A program made the position numbers and the translations under genes. Of a DNA stretch of 64,000 nucleotides, positions 51,654 through 60,614 are shown piece after piece. The stretch covers positions 124,001-188,000 of the forward strand of contig NZ_AXBB01000005.1 of the NCBI RefSeq assembly GCF_000473105.1, written 5' to 3'. Under the pieces are notes generated by a model that worked only from the letters and a program-made list of their open reading frames with translations, was not told the origin of the DNA and did not search any database. Numbering within the stretch: the first letter of the stretch is position 1; each line of letters starts with the position of its first letter. This DNA is from Phaeobacter inhibens DSM 16374 (lineage in GTDB: Bacteria > Pseudomonadota > Alphaproteobacteria > Rhodobacterales > Rhodobacteraceae).

Positions 51654-52951
51654 ATCCGGGCCCCCACACGTTTACGATACAGGATATCAATCCAGACGGC
51701 CGCGACCAGTACAGTGCCAACAACAATGTTCTGGAACGGCGCGTCGACGCCAACCATAGCCATACCCGATTGCAGGCTCTGCATGATCAACGCGCCAAGG
51801 ATCGCGCCGTAGATCGTCCCGAAGCCACCAGACAGGGCAGTACCACCGATGACCGCCGCCGCAATGACGCGCAATTCATCCAAAGTGCCGATATCATTGG
51901 AGTGGTTCGCCAGTCGCGCCGACGCCACAACGGCGGAGAGTGCACAGAGGAACCCCATGAGAGCGAAAATCTTCACCGTCAAAAGCCGCGTGTTGATGCC
52001 AGACAGCTCAGCCGCGTCAGGATTGCCGCCGGTTGCGAAGATATACCGCCCCAGACGCGTCCGACGAGCGATGATCGTCATCACCACGGCTGTAGCAATC
52101 AGGATCAATACCGAAATCGGCAGACCATAGCCGACAACAAGCCCCTCGGGCATGGTTTCACCCTGCGCCTCCATCATCCGCTTCAGACGGCGGGCAGGGA
52201 TCTGGTAGGCATTCAGGATGGCAACAAAGCCCAGAATGGACGCGGCAATGCTGCCTGCGATCACAGCTTCTGCCCAAGCGGGTTTCACTGGGAAGCCATG
52301 ACCTTGCTTAGCCCGACGGCTGTTCCACAATGCGGCCAGCGCCAGAAGTGTTGCAACAATCCCGACCACCCAGCTCAGCGTGGTACCCAATGTGCCGGAG
52401 GTGCCACCAAAGACCAGAAAGGTACTGTCGAGCGGGCCAATCGTCTGACCATCGGTCAGATACCAGGCCACGTTGCGCCACACCAGAAATCCGCCCAGCG
52501 TCACGATAAAGGCCGGGATCGTCAGAAAGCCAACCATCCACCCCTGAAAGGCACCGATCAGGGTTCCGATTGCCAGGCCCACGGCCACGGTGATGATCCA
52601 GGTGGCAGGATGGTTGAGGCCAAGGCCCAACATATCTGGCAACACATCGGTCTGCACCACAGCCATCACCGCCGAGCAGGTCGCCAGCAGCGCGCCAACA
52701 CTCAGGTCGATGTGGCGGGTCACGATCACAAACACCATGCCCGTGGCCATGATCGCCACCGACACTGTCTGAATGGTCAGGTTAAAGATATTGCGCGGCG
52801 TTAGGAAACGCCCATCCGTCAGGATGTTGAATCCAATGCACAAGATGACAAAGGCACCGATCATTCCCAATAGGCGGACGTCCAGTTCCAATTGCTGGAA
52901 CAGGCCACGCTTGCTGTGTTCGGGGATCGGCTGAGACGTGGTTTCGGTCAT
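51650..52951 (-). CDS. xylH: Xylose-type ABC transporter permease
   Basis: A 433-aa permease of the ribose/xylose (BPD_transp_2) family with ten or more hydrophobic segments. [20 protein letters not shown] (about 78-97) and [36 protein letters not shown] (about 305-340) are the family's two landmarks. ATG at 52951. It lies 118 bases downstream of xylF, with a strong hairpin between them. Confidence 0.9.
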   Translation of the reverse strand: MTETTSQPIPEHSKRGLFQQLELDVRLLGMIGAFVILCIGFNILTDGRFLTPRNIFNLTIQTVSVAIMATGMVFVIVTRHIDLSVGALLATCSAVMAVVQTDVLPDMLGLGLNHPATWIITVAVGLAIGTLIGAFQGWMVGFLTIPAFIVTLGGFLVWRNVAWYLTDGQTIGPLDSTFLVFGGTSGTLGTTLSWVVGIVATLLALAALWNSRRAKQGHGFPVKPAWAEAVIAGSIAASILGFVAILNAYQIPARRLKRMMEAQGETMPEGLVVGYGLPISVLILIATAVVMTIIARRTRLGRYIFATGGNPDAAELSGINTRLLTVKIFALMGFLCALSAVVASARLANHSNDIGTLDELRVIAAAVIGGTALSGGFGTIYGAILGALIMQSLQSGMAMVGVDAPFQNIVVGTVLVAAVWIDILYRKRVGARI

Positions 52952-52989
52952 ATCCGAACTCCAGTGATCAGCGGTATTTAAAGGAAGGA

Positions 52990-53029
52990 CGCGCGCCCGA
53001 TCCGATCAGGACCATATTGTGGGCGCGCG
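52990..53029 (-). terminator. Intercistronic hairpin between xylF and xylH
   Basis: CGCGCGCCC (52990-52998) and GGGCGCGCG (53021-53029) can form a 9-bp GC stem with a 22-base loop in the xylF-xylH gap. Without a T-run it may serve as an mRNA stabiliser or partial terminator that keeps binding-protein levels above permease levels. Confidence 0.55.
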
Positions 53030-53069
53030 CCGGTTTGAAACGCAGCAGCTGAGCGTTCTCAGCCGCAGC

Positions 53070-54095
53070 TTAGTTGCAGGGCGCAGGGCCGTTGGTCACG
53101 CCTTGGCATAGCGCCTCTTTGGTGATCCATCCAGCATCCACGACAACCGAAAGGTTGTCGGCGGTTACCGGAATCGGCTCCAGGAAGCGAGCCGTCAGCT
53201 CGGTGCCGGCAGGGGAGGTCCAGGCAGCGCCGCCCGCAACATCACCCATGGCAGCGCCTTCGGCCATTTCGACCGCGATGTTTGCCGCAGCCTTGCCCAG
53301 ATCACGGGCGTCTTTCCAGACAGATACAGTCTGCGTCCCTTTGGCCACACGGTTGAGTGCAGCATGGTCACCATCCTGACCGGAAACCGCGATACCTTCC
53401 ATGCCCTGAGCGGTCAGCGCAGCGACAACACCACCAGCGGTGCCGTCATTGGAAGCGACAACCGCATCAACCTTGTTGTCGTTGGCGGTCAGGATCTGTT
53501 CCATGTTGCGCTGTGCATTGGCCGGCAGCCAGCCATCAGTGTAGGCCTCACCAACGATTTTGATATCACCACTGTCGATTGCGGCCTGAATGATCTCTTG
53601 CTGACCACCGCGCAGGAAATCGGCGTTTGGATCGGTGGGCGAACCCTTGATCATCACGTAGTTGCCGCTCGGCTGGGCTTCCAGCACCGCGCGCGCCTGC
53701 ATCCGGCCCACTTCGACGTTGTCAAAGGTCAGGTAGAACGCGCGGCCGTCTTCGATCAGGCGATCATAGGCAACAACAGGAATGCCTTCGTCAGCAGCTG
53801 CCTGCACGGCCGGACCGATGGCCTGTGCGTCTTGCGCCAGAACGATCAACGCATCGACACCCTGTGCAATCAGGCTTTCGATGTCGGACAGCTGCTTCGC
53901 CGAAGATGACTGCGCATCTGCAGACACATAGGTTGCACCTTTTGCTTCCAGTGCAGCCTTGATCGCGGCTTCGTCGGTTTTCCAGCGTTCTTCCTGAAAG
54001 TTCGACCAGCTGACGCCAACGGTCACATCTTCAGCAAGGGCCATGCTCGCAGTTGCGGCAAAAGCTAGTGCGGATACGCCACTCAAGAATTTCAT
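53070..54095 (-). CDS. xylF: D-xylose-binding periplasmic protein
   Basis: A 341-aa binding protein: signal peptide (1 to about 21, [10 protein letters not shown]), then the periplasmic type I sugar-binding fold with [40 protein letters not shown] (close to XylF), [16 protein letters not shown] and [13 protein letters not shown]. It delivers a pentose, most likely xylose, to XylH/XylG. First gene of the operon, divergent from the ROK regulator. Confidence 0.9.
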   Translation of the reverse strand: MKFLSGVSALAFAATASMALAEDVTVGVSWSNFQEERWKTDEAAIKAALEAKGATYVSADAQSSSAKQLSDIESLIAQGVDALIVLAQDAQAIGPAVQAAADEGIPVVAYDRLIEDGRAFYLTFDNVEVGRMQARAVLEAQPSGNYVMIKGSPTDPNADFLRGGQQEIIQAAIDSGDIKIVGEAYTDGWLPANAQRNMEQILTANDNKVDAVVASNDGTAGGVVAALTAQGMEGIAVSGQDGDHAALNRVAKGTQTVSVWKDARDLGKAAANIAVEMAEGAAMGDVAGGAAWTSPAGTELTARFLEPIPVTADNLSVVVDAGWITKEALCQGVTNGPAPCN

Positions 54096-54174
54096 TGTTT
54101 TCCTCCCTCGGGTCGTTGCGGGCGCTTGCAGCAGTCAGGTCCCCCCTCGCTACATGCCCGTCCTGATATCCCTA

Positions 54175-54209
54175 ACATTATTTTTTTTGAAACTCAAATT
54201 AAATAATGT
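54175..54209. promoter_or_regulatory. AT-rich inverted repeat in the xylF/xylR intergenic region
   Basis: ACATTATTT (54175-54183) and AAATAATGT (54201-54209) form a 9-bp inverted repeat separated by 17 bases, between divergent xylF and the ROK regulator. ROK repressors bind AT-rich dyads, so this is a likely operator for both genes. Confidence 0.65.
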
Positions 54210-54281
54210 ATCATGAGGTCGGATATCTTGTTGGTCGGCCGTTTTCTGCGATAACCCGCCCGACAATAAGGGGGAAATACG

Positions 54282-55496
54282 GTGGTCAAATCGGACAGGC
54301 TTTCACATTCCGGCGAGTTGCGTGAAAGCAGCCGCCTACAGGTATTTGATACCATACGCGCCGCAGGGCAGATCGCCCGAATCGATATTGCCCAGATCAC
54401 CCGGATCAGCCCGGCCACTGTCACCGCAATCACCGCCGAGCTGTTGGCCGCCGGATTGATCGAGGAAGTCAGCCCTGACACGGTGCGCGGTGCGAAACGG
54501 GGCCGTCCGCGGGTTGCCCTCAAAATTCGGGGCAGTGCACATCATATCGCCGGGCTGAAGCTCTCACATCACGCCATCACAACGCTGATCACCGATTTCG
54601 AAGGCACCGAACTGATCAGCCACGAAATGCCCCTGCGGGGCGGCCAGATGTCCCCGGAATCCCTGTGCGAGAAAATTGTCGAGGCTCTGGATCAAAGCTG
54701 CGCCAAGGGTGGGCTGACCCGCACGCAGATCTCCGGCGTCGGTATCGGTATGGCCGGTGTCATGGATGCGGAGCGGAACTTCATCTATTGGTCCTCATCG
54801 CTCAATGTGCGCAACATTGACCTCGGCAGCGCGCTAAAATCGCACCTCAGCATGCCGGTGTTCATCGACAATGACGCCAATCTGGTTGCCAAGGCAGAGC
54901 ATCTGTTCGGCGAGGGCGACACCCGCAGCAACTTTGTTGTTGTCACCGTCGAGCACGGGGTCGGCATGGGCATCGTTATTGATAACCAGATCTATCGCGG
55001 CGCGCGCGGCTGTGGTGCTGAGTTCGGCCATATCAAGGTGCAGCTGGAAGGCGCGCTCTGCCAATGCGGGCAACGTGGCTGTCTGGAGGCCTATGTTGGC
55101 GATTATGCCCTGCTGCGTGAGGCGAATATCACCAGTGGTGTCGAGCGGCACAAGGATCTTGCCTCGCTTTATGCAGCGGTGGCTGAGGGCGACATGATGG
55201 CGCAATCTATCCTCGACCGCGCCGGACGGATGTTTGCCATGGGGCTGGCGAACATCGTCAATATCTTTGATCCTCAGATGATTGTTCTGGCAGGCGCGCA
55301 GCTGGCCTTTGGTTATCTGTCCTCCGACAAGGTGGTCGAAGAAATGCGCCGCTGGGTGGTCCAGGTAGATGGCCCCCTGCCCGAGGTGCGCGTGCATGGC
55401 TGGGGTAACCAGATGTGGGCGAAAGGCGCCGCAGCCTATGCGATTGAAGAAGTCTCGGCTCTCACCATCAGGGAGGTTGCAAGCCATGCGGGTTAG
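54282..55496 (+). CDS. xylR: ROK-family transcriptional regulator (XylR-like)
   Basis: A 404-aa regulator: N-terminal winged helix (AAGQIARIDIAQITRISPATVTAITAELLAAGLI, about 25-60) and a sugar-kinase-like ROK domain with VGIGMAGVMD, IDNDANLVAKAE, VEHGVGMGIVI and the zinc motif CQCGQRGCLE. It likely represses the divergent xylFHG and is relieved by the sugar. GTG at 54282 follows GGGGGA. It overlaps the next gene by 11 bases. Confidence 0.88.
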   Translation: MVKSDRLSHSGELRESSRLQVFDTIRAAGQIARIDIAQITRISPATVTAITAELLAAGLIEEVSPDTVRGAKRGRPRVALKIRGSAHHIAGLKLSHHAITTLITDFEGTELISHEMPLRGGQMSPESLCEKIVEALDQSCAKGGLTRTQISGVGIGMAGVMDAERNFIYWSSSLNVRNIDLGSALKSHLSMPVFIDNDANLVAKAEHLFGEGDTRSNFVVVTVEHGVGMGIVIDNQIYRGARGCGAEFGHIKVQLEGALCQCGQRGCLEAYVGDYALLREANITSGVERHKDLASLYAAVAEGDMMAQSILDRAGRMFAMGLANIVNIFDPQMIVLAGAQLAFGYLSSDKVVEEMRRWVVQVDGPLPEVRVHGWGNQMWAKGAAAYAIEEVSALTIREVASHAG

Positions 55497-57042
55497 GGTC
55501 CACCGACTTCTGGCGCCGCTGTGCCTTCTGCCGCAGATTGCACTCGCCAGCAGTTCTGAGCCGCCGATGTTCACCCCGCGCCCAATCGCCGCGCATATCT
55601 ATGATGGCGGTTGGGAGCATTTCGTCGGCGGCGGTCTGGCTTCGCTGGATTGCAATGACGACAGGTTTCCCGATCTGGTGGCTGCGGGTGGCAGCAATCC
55701 GGTTCAGCTGATGATCAATCGGACCGAGACCCCCGGCGCAGCTTTGCAGTTCACCGCCGATACGCCTACAGCCTTGGCGCAAACCGGGGTCACCGGCATC
55801 TACCCGCTGGATATTGACGGTAACAAGGTTCTGGATCTCGCCGTGTTGCGCGTCGGCGCCGACCAATTGCTGCGTGGAATCGGAGACTGCCAGTTCGAAC
55901 CATTTGATGATCTTGGATTTTCCAGTGGAGATCACTGGACCACCGCCTTCTCCGCCACATGGGAGAAAGGGGCTCAACTGCCCACCCTGGCCTTCGGCAC
56001 CTACGTAGACCGGAGCAACCCGGATGGCCCGTTTGAGGCCTGCGATGACACGCTGCTCTATCGCCCCGAAGGGGACAGATATAGCCCCCCAATCAGGCTC
56101 ACGCCCGGGTATTGCGCCCTGTCCATGCTGTTCACCAACTGGCACCGACGCGCTGACGGGCCTGCACGCGGGCGCGCCGACCTGCGCATCAGCAATGATC
56201 GGCATTACTATGTGCGCGGCGGGCAGGAACAGATGTGGAAGATGACCACGCCGCCGGAGCTGTACCAACAGGATGACGGCTGGGCACCCTACCATCTCTG
56301 GGGCATGGGGATCGCGTCGCGCGATCTCAATGGCGATGGGTTCTCTGATGTTTACCTCACCTCGATGGGGGACCAGAAGCTTCAGCTATTTGATCCGGCT
56401 GGTATCGGCCCGTCCTATCGCGATGTGACCTACAACTACGGAACCACAGCTCACCGCCCAACCAGTGGCGGTGACGGGCGACCCTCCACCGGATGGCACG
56501 CGGATTTTGGTGATGTGAACAACGACGGGCGTGACGATATCTTCGTAACCAAAGGCAATGTCGAACAGATGCCAGACGCCGCCATGCGTGATCCAAATAC
56601 GCTTTTGATCCAAGGTGTTGATGGACGATTTGCGGATGCCGCCGCAGCGGCACAAATCGCCAACATGGCCCGGTCGCGTGGCGCTGTTCTGCGCGACCTC
56701 AATCTGGATGGTCGCCTTGACCTTGCCGTAATCAACCGTCGCGCCCCGATGGAGCTTCATCAGAACGCCACTCAAACCACCGGCAACTGGCTCACCCTGT
56801 CTGTCTACGGCATCGCCCCCAACACCCAGGCCATCGGAGCCTTTGTCGAGCTGGACACCGGAACCCGGATCCATACCCGCGAACTCACGGTTGGCGGAGG
56901 TCACGCAGGCGGTTCCGCCGGGGACCTGCATTTTGGTCTGGGAGAGGCTCAGGACCTGCGATTACGTGTGATCTGGCCGGATGGGGAGGCAACAGAGTGG
57001 CAGGCGGTGTCACCCAACCAGCATATTACAGTGATCCAGTAG
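55486..57042 (+). CDS. Secreted FG-GAP/VCBS repeat protein with ASPIC/UnbV C-terminus (CRTAC1-like)
   Basis: A 518-aa exported protein: signal peptide (about 1-22), then beta-propeller FG-GAP/VCBS repeats with Ca-binding DxNxDxxxD loops (LDCNDDRFPDLV, PLDIDGNKVLDLAV, SRDLNGDGFSDVYL, FGDVNNDGRDDIFV, RDLNLDGRLDLAV) and a C-terminal ASPIC/UnbV domain (about 430-518, with GEAQDLRLRVIWPDG). Likely binds polysaccharide or a surface partner. ATG at 55486 lies inside the regulator gene, so the pair is coupled. It ends 11 bases from the convergent peroxidase gene. Confidence 0.88.
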   Translation: MRVRVHRLLAPLCLLPQIALASSSEPPMFTPRPIAAHIYDGGWEHFVGGGLASLDCNDDRFPDLVAAGGSNPVQLMINRTETPGAALQFTADTPTALAQTGVTGIYPLDIDGNKVLDLAVLRVGADQLLRGIGDCQFEPFDDLGFSSGDHWTTAFSATWEKGAQLPTLAFGTYVDRSNPDGPFEACDDTLLYRPEGDRYSPPIRLTPGYCALSMLFTNWHRRADGPARGRADLRISNDRHYYVRGGQEQMWKMTTPPELYQQDDGWAPYHLWGMGIASRDLNGDGFSDVYLTSMGDQKLQLFDPAGIGPSYRDVTYNYGTTAHRPTSGGDGRPSTGWHADFGDVNNDGRDDIFVTKGNVEQMPDAAMRDPNTLLIQGVDGRFADAAAAAQIANMARSRGAVLRDLNLDGRLDLAVINRRAPMELHQNATQTTGNWLTLSVYGIAPNTQAIGAFVELDTGTRIHTRELTVGGGHAGGSAGDLHFGLGEAQDLRLRVIWPDGEATEWQAVSPNQHITVIQ

Positions 57043-57053
57043 CCCCGTCCGGG

Positions 57054-58406
57054 CTACCGCTCGACAGGCAGCCCGGAGGGCACGGCGTCCGGCACACCAA
57101 GCCGCCCCGCCGCCGCTGTGCTATCGGTCAGGGCCTCGAGAAAGGCGATAAGATCGGCGACCTCATCGTCACTCAACGTGACGGGCACCAGATCATTGGC
57201 GGAGGCGATGCGCTGCACCTCCGCAGGATCATCCATTGCCGCCCAATCGATTGCCCCCTGAAGTGCAGGCAAGACCGCCTGACTGCGATCATATGACATC
57301 AAAGCATCCAGCGGATTTAAGTGATGATGCACAACCGCCTCCAGCGTGGCATAGGCCCCGCTGTGCCCGTAGGGCGCCGTCAACGCCACATTCCGCAGCG
57401 AGGGTGTCCGAAACCTATACGCATCGTCGGCGTTTCCGGTCACGCGCAACCGGCCTTCATCGCGGGCATGGGCCTCAAACCGCGCGGCCTTCCCCGGTCC
57501 AAGCTGAGGCATTGCAATTGCATGAAACCCATTGTCCGTCTGTAACCAGCCGGAATGGCACTGGCTGCATCCCGCCGCGCCATAAAACGCCTCTTGCCCC
57601 CGTGCAGCGGCGGGTAGCAGCGGTTCTCCCTGCATCTGCGCACGATCAAACGGGCTGTCATCGGCCCGCCACTCAAACCGGATAAAGGCCGCAAGCATAT
57701 TCCCGATATCCGTGAACTGAATGGGGGCCCCTTGGCCCAAAACGCGATCAAACCGCTGTCTGTATTCCGGAATATCCGCCACCCGACCTGCAATCAGATC
57801 CCAAGCACCACCCGGATGGCTCAACTGGCCCAGACGCACCGCACGGGACACCTCATTTTCGCCATAGTGGCCTGCCATCTCATCTGCTGAAAGCACCGGA
57901 AACATCGCCTGCGCAGACAACGCTGAGTCAAACCCGGCAACCATATCGCTCTCCAGCGGCGTACGAATACCTGATCCATAGGCCGGATCTGCCTCCAGCC
58001 TACCGTCATGAAACATGACATCCATTCCCCGCGCACCAAGGTTCCAAAGTGCAGGTGCATTGCGCGGGATGCGTTGCTCCGGCAGGTTTTCGGGATCGGC
58101 CTGTCGTTTGGGGCCAAGCCTGCTTGCCCCCTCCCCCAGCGACAGCGACACACCATCACCAGTGCCAAATCGCGGATGGTGACAGCTGGCGCAGCTGATA
58201 TTGCGATTGCCTGACAGGATGGGATCGTAGAACAACAGCTGCCCCAACTCGACCTGTGCCTGATCCATCAGCGCGAAACTCGGACGGGGACCCAGATCCA
58301 AGGGCTGATGCTTGATCTCCGCGATCACCTCGTCAGCATAGGCCCAAAGGCTCAGGCTCGTGACAATAGACCCCAGAAGGCCGCTCCGACGCCAATACTC
58401 AGTCAT
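57054..58406 (-). CDS. Di-haem cytochrome c peroxidase/MauG-like protein
   Basis: A 450-aa exported protein (signal about 1-23). Two c-type haem sites: C72-A-S-C75-H76 (ISCASCHHP) and CSQCH near residue 267. PSLRNVALTAPYGHSGAYATLEAVVHHHL and RNAPALWNLG follow the family pattern. Members reduce H2O2, or mature quinone cofactors as MauG does. ATG at 58406 was chosen; it overlaps the galM stop by eight bases, so the pair is coupled. Linked to the sugar-uptake set through galM. Confidence 0.88.
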   Translation of the reverse strand: MTEYWRRSGLLGSIVTSLSLWAYADEVIAEIKHQPLDLGPRPSFALMDQAQVELGQLLFYDPILSGNRNISCASCHHPRFGTGDGVSLSLGEGASRLGPKRQADPENLPEQRIPRNAPALWNLGARGMDVMFHDGRLEADPAYGSGIRTPLESDMVAGFDSALSAQAMFPVLSADEMAGHYGENEVSRAVRLGQLSHPGGAWDLIAGRVADIPEYRQRFDRVLGQGAPIQFTDIGNMLAAFIRFEWRADDSPFDRAQMQGEPLLPAAARGQEAFYGAAGCSQCHSGWLQTDNGFHAIAMPQLGPGKAARFEAHARDEGRLRVTGNADDAYRFRTPSLRNVALTAPYGHSGAYATLEAVVHHHLNPLDALMSYDRSQAVLPALQGAIDWAAMDDPAEVQRIASANDLVPVTLSDDEVADLIAFLEALTDSTAAAGRLGVPDAVPSGLPVER

Positions 58407-59457
58407 CCCGGTCTGCCTCATTTGTTGAGAAATCCAACGACAGCCTCTGGTGATAAGGCCGCCCCGGGTGCAAAATAACGCTTGGAAAATCAGGTTGATT
58501 GACCGCATCCGGGAACCCCTGTGGCTCAATACAGACAGCGGCGAAAGGTGCAAGCTGCTGCCCTTCCTGTGCCGCCGCGCCGCTGCTCAGATGTGTTGCC
58601 GTATAGATCTGCGCCCCCGGCTGATCCGAACAAACCCGCATGGAAACTCCGTTTGGGGAAGTCAACTTCGCGATCTCCGGCATATGCCCCTCGGCACCCT
58701 TGGCAAAGATGACATGATTGTCGGTTCCACGTCGCTGTGGATCCAGCGTTGCAAACGGCTGCCCATCGGTAAAATCGAACGGGGTCCCCGCGACAGGCAC
58801 AATCGCGCCTGTTGGCACCCCGTCCGGGCGCAGCCGCAGATAGGTTGATGCCGGACACTGCAAACGGTGCTCCCAAATGTCACCCATGGCACCCAGCGTG
58901 TAGTAATTGTGCTGCGCCAAGTTGATTGGTGTCGCCTGATCAACACTGGCCCTCATATCGTAGCTGACGCTGCCGCCAGACAATGCGATCCGCAGCTGGA
59001 TTTCGGCGCATCCGGGATAGCCATTCTCACCATCAGCTGAGGTATATCTCAGCTCCACCGCATCATCGGCGACCTGCCGGATATCCCAGAATACCCGCCC
59101 GAGACCCGCCGTCCCTCCATGCAGCTGATTACCACCCTCATTTGCATCCAGTGCAACCCGCCGCCCCGCGAGATCAAAACCAGCACCGCCAACGCGATTG
59201 GCCACCCGACCCACAATAGCCCCCAGATAGAAAGGATCCCCGAGATAGGCGGCCATATCGCGATAGCCCAGAACCATTGGCAACCATCCATCACCGGCGC
59301 GCAGATCCAGACGTGCCGTAATTGCGCCGAAGTTGAGGATCCGAAGCCGCAGATGATCATTTTCCAGATCCAGCCATTGCAGCTGACCAGCCGCAGTCTC
59401 CGGCAGATGCGCGTGCGGCGGATATGATCCAAAAGATGACAGGCTGGCTGGCGGCAT
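58399..59457 (-). CDS. galM: Aldose 1-epimerase
   Basis: A 352-aa mutarotase: NFGAITARLDL (about 39-49), GAIVGRVANRV (about 77-87), NEGGNQLHGGTAGLGRVFWD (about 110-129), an INLAQHNYYTLG catalytic-His stretch (about 177-188), and the C-terminal acidic signature CIEPQGFPDAVNQPDFPSVILHPG. It interconverts alpha and beta anomers of aldoses such as xylose or glucose, which suits the adjoining xylose importer. It is the first gene of the galM-peroxidase pair. Confidence 0.9.
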   Translation of the reverse strand: MPPASLSSFGSYPPHAHLPETAAGQLQWLDLENDHLRLRILNFGAITARLDLRAGDGWLPMVLGYRDMAAYLGDPFYLGAIVGRVANRVGGAGFDLAGRRVALDANEGGNQLHGGTAGLGRVFWDIRQVADDAVELRYTSADGENGYPGCAEIQLRIALSGGSVSYDMRASVDQATPINLAQHNYYTLGAMGDIWEHRLQCPASTYLRLRPDGVPTGAIVPVAGTPFDFTDGQPFATLDPQRRGTDNHVIFAKGAEGHMPEIAKLTSPNGVSMRVCSDQPGAQIYTATHLSSGAAAQEGQQLAPFAAVCIEPQGFPDAVNQPDFPSVILHPGRPYHQRLSLDFSTNEADRDD

Positions 59458-59810
59458 TAAAGGATATCCCTGGTTGCAGAACCCCGGCTAGTCCTGATGC
59501 GGCAATTTATTTCGATTACAAAATTAATACGATGCACCGGAGCTGTCAATTCAGCTGACACAGGCGACAGAGCAGCGGTCAGCTGAGATACCGGCGATCA
59601 TGTCAGCCACGCAGATCAGTGATTGCGCTGACACCAAACCCACTTCGGACAATCAGACAACGCCCAAGCAATACTCTGTTTAAGACAAATTCTTGCCACG
59701 AATTTGAATCAAATCTTAGGAAAGGCGGATGAGATCGCAGCCACCAAGAGCAAATAGCGATCCTGTCGACATCAACGTTGGCACCGCGAGGCTGAAGATC
59801 GGGGTAAGAC
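59458..59810. other. Intergenic region between galM and the sugar transferase, with an inverted repeat
   Basis: No plausible gene lies here. The galM-proximal part is AT-rich (TTATTTCGATTACAAAATTAAT near 59507-59530), suitable for a promoter on the reverse strand. TCAGCTGAC (59551-59559) and GTCAGCTGA (59578-59586) form a 9-bp inverted repeat 18 bases apart, a possible regulator site or stem-loop in the leader of the sugar-transferase gene. Confidence 0.5.
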
Positions 59811-60494
59811 ATGAGCGACGTTACAAATTTCGACAACCTGCGCTCCCCCGTCGGCTGCGAGCAGGCCGCTCCACGGCGCATGGGACTCTACGCCATGATC
59901 GGAAAGCGCCTACTTGATATCCTCTTGGCTCTGATACTGTTTCCCGTACTATCGCCGGTGATCGCCCTTTTGTGGATGATCAGCCGCCGCGACGGAGGTC
60001 CGGGCTTCTTCGGCCACACGCGTATCGGAAAGGATGGAACCCCGTTCACCTGTTGGAAAATCCGCACCATGATTCATGGTGCCGAGGACGTATTGGCCGA
60101 GCATTTGAAAACCGATGCCAAGGCAGCCCAGGAATGGGCGCGCGACCGAAAGCTGAGCCGCGATCCGCGGATCACCAACCTGGGCCTCTTCCTGCGCCGC
60201 AGCAGCCTGGACGAGCTGCCGCAGATCTGGAACGTGCTGCGCGGTGACATGAGCTTTGTCGGGCCACGGCCGATCGTGCGTTGCGAGTTGAGCAAATACG
60301 GATCCGCTGCGCCGATCTACCTCAGCCAGAAACCGGGAATCACTGGCCTATGGCAGGTGTCCGGGCGCAATGATGTCAGCTATGAGGATCGCGTCTCCTT
60401 TGATATTGATTATCTCGAACGCCGGACATTCAGCTTTGATATCAAACTGATCCTGTTGACGGGTTTGTCGGTGATCGGACGGACAGGACGGTAA
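59811..60494 (+). CDS. Polyprenyl-phosphate sugar-1-phosphate transferase (ExoY/WbaP-like)
   Basis: A 227-aa initiating glycosyltransferase: one N-terminal membrane segment (about 31-58, LLDILLALILFPVLSPVIALLW), the KDGTPFTCWKIRTM stretch, RRSSLDELPQIWNVLRGDMSFVGPRPI (about 130-156) and PGITGLWQVSGRN. It transfers sugar-1-phosphate to undecaprenyl phosphate and starts a polysaccharide repeat. GGGGTAAG precedes ATG 59811. Followed 120 bases later by a flippase gene, so both probably serve one polymer. Confidence 0.92.
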   Translation: MSDVTNFDNLRSPVGCEQAAPRRMGLYAMIGKRLLDILLALILFPVLSPVIALLWMISRRDGGPGFFGHTRIGKDGTPFTCWKIRTMIHGAEDVLAEHLKTDAKAAQEWARDRKLSRDPRITNLGLFLRRSSLDELPQIWNVLRGDMSFVGPRPIVRCELSKYGSAAPIYLSQKPGITGLWQVSGRNDVSYEDRVSFDIDYLERRTFSFDIKLILLTGLSVIGRTGR

Positions 60495-60614
60495 AGACGA
60501 CATTAAGCCCTATGCTGTACTGTCCAGGCGAAAGCAAAAGGGATCACGGCCCGTGTCAGCGGCGGACAGCCGCGCGACATCAGGCGCCCTAACTGCAATA
60601 GCGGGACGACCAGA

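Noticed and set aside
51611-52804. A 397-residue forward frame across the xylH region
   Set aside because: Gln/His/Arg-rich shadow of the permease; no start signal or family resemblance.
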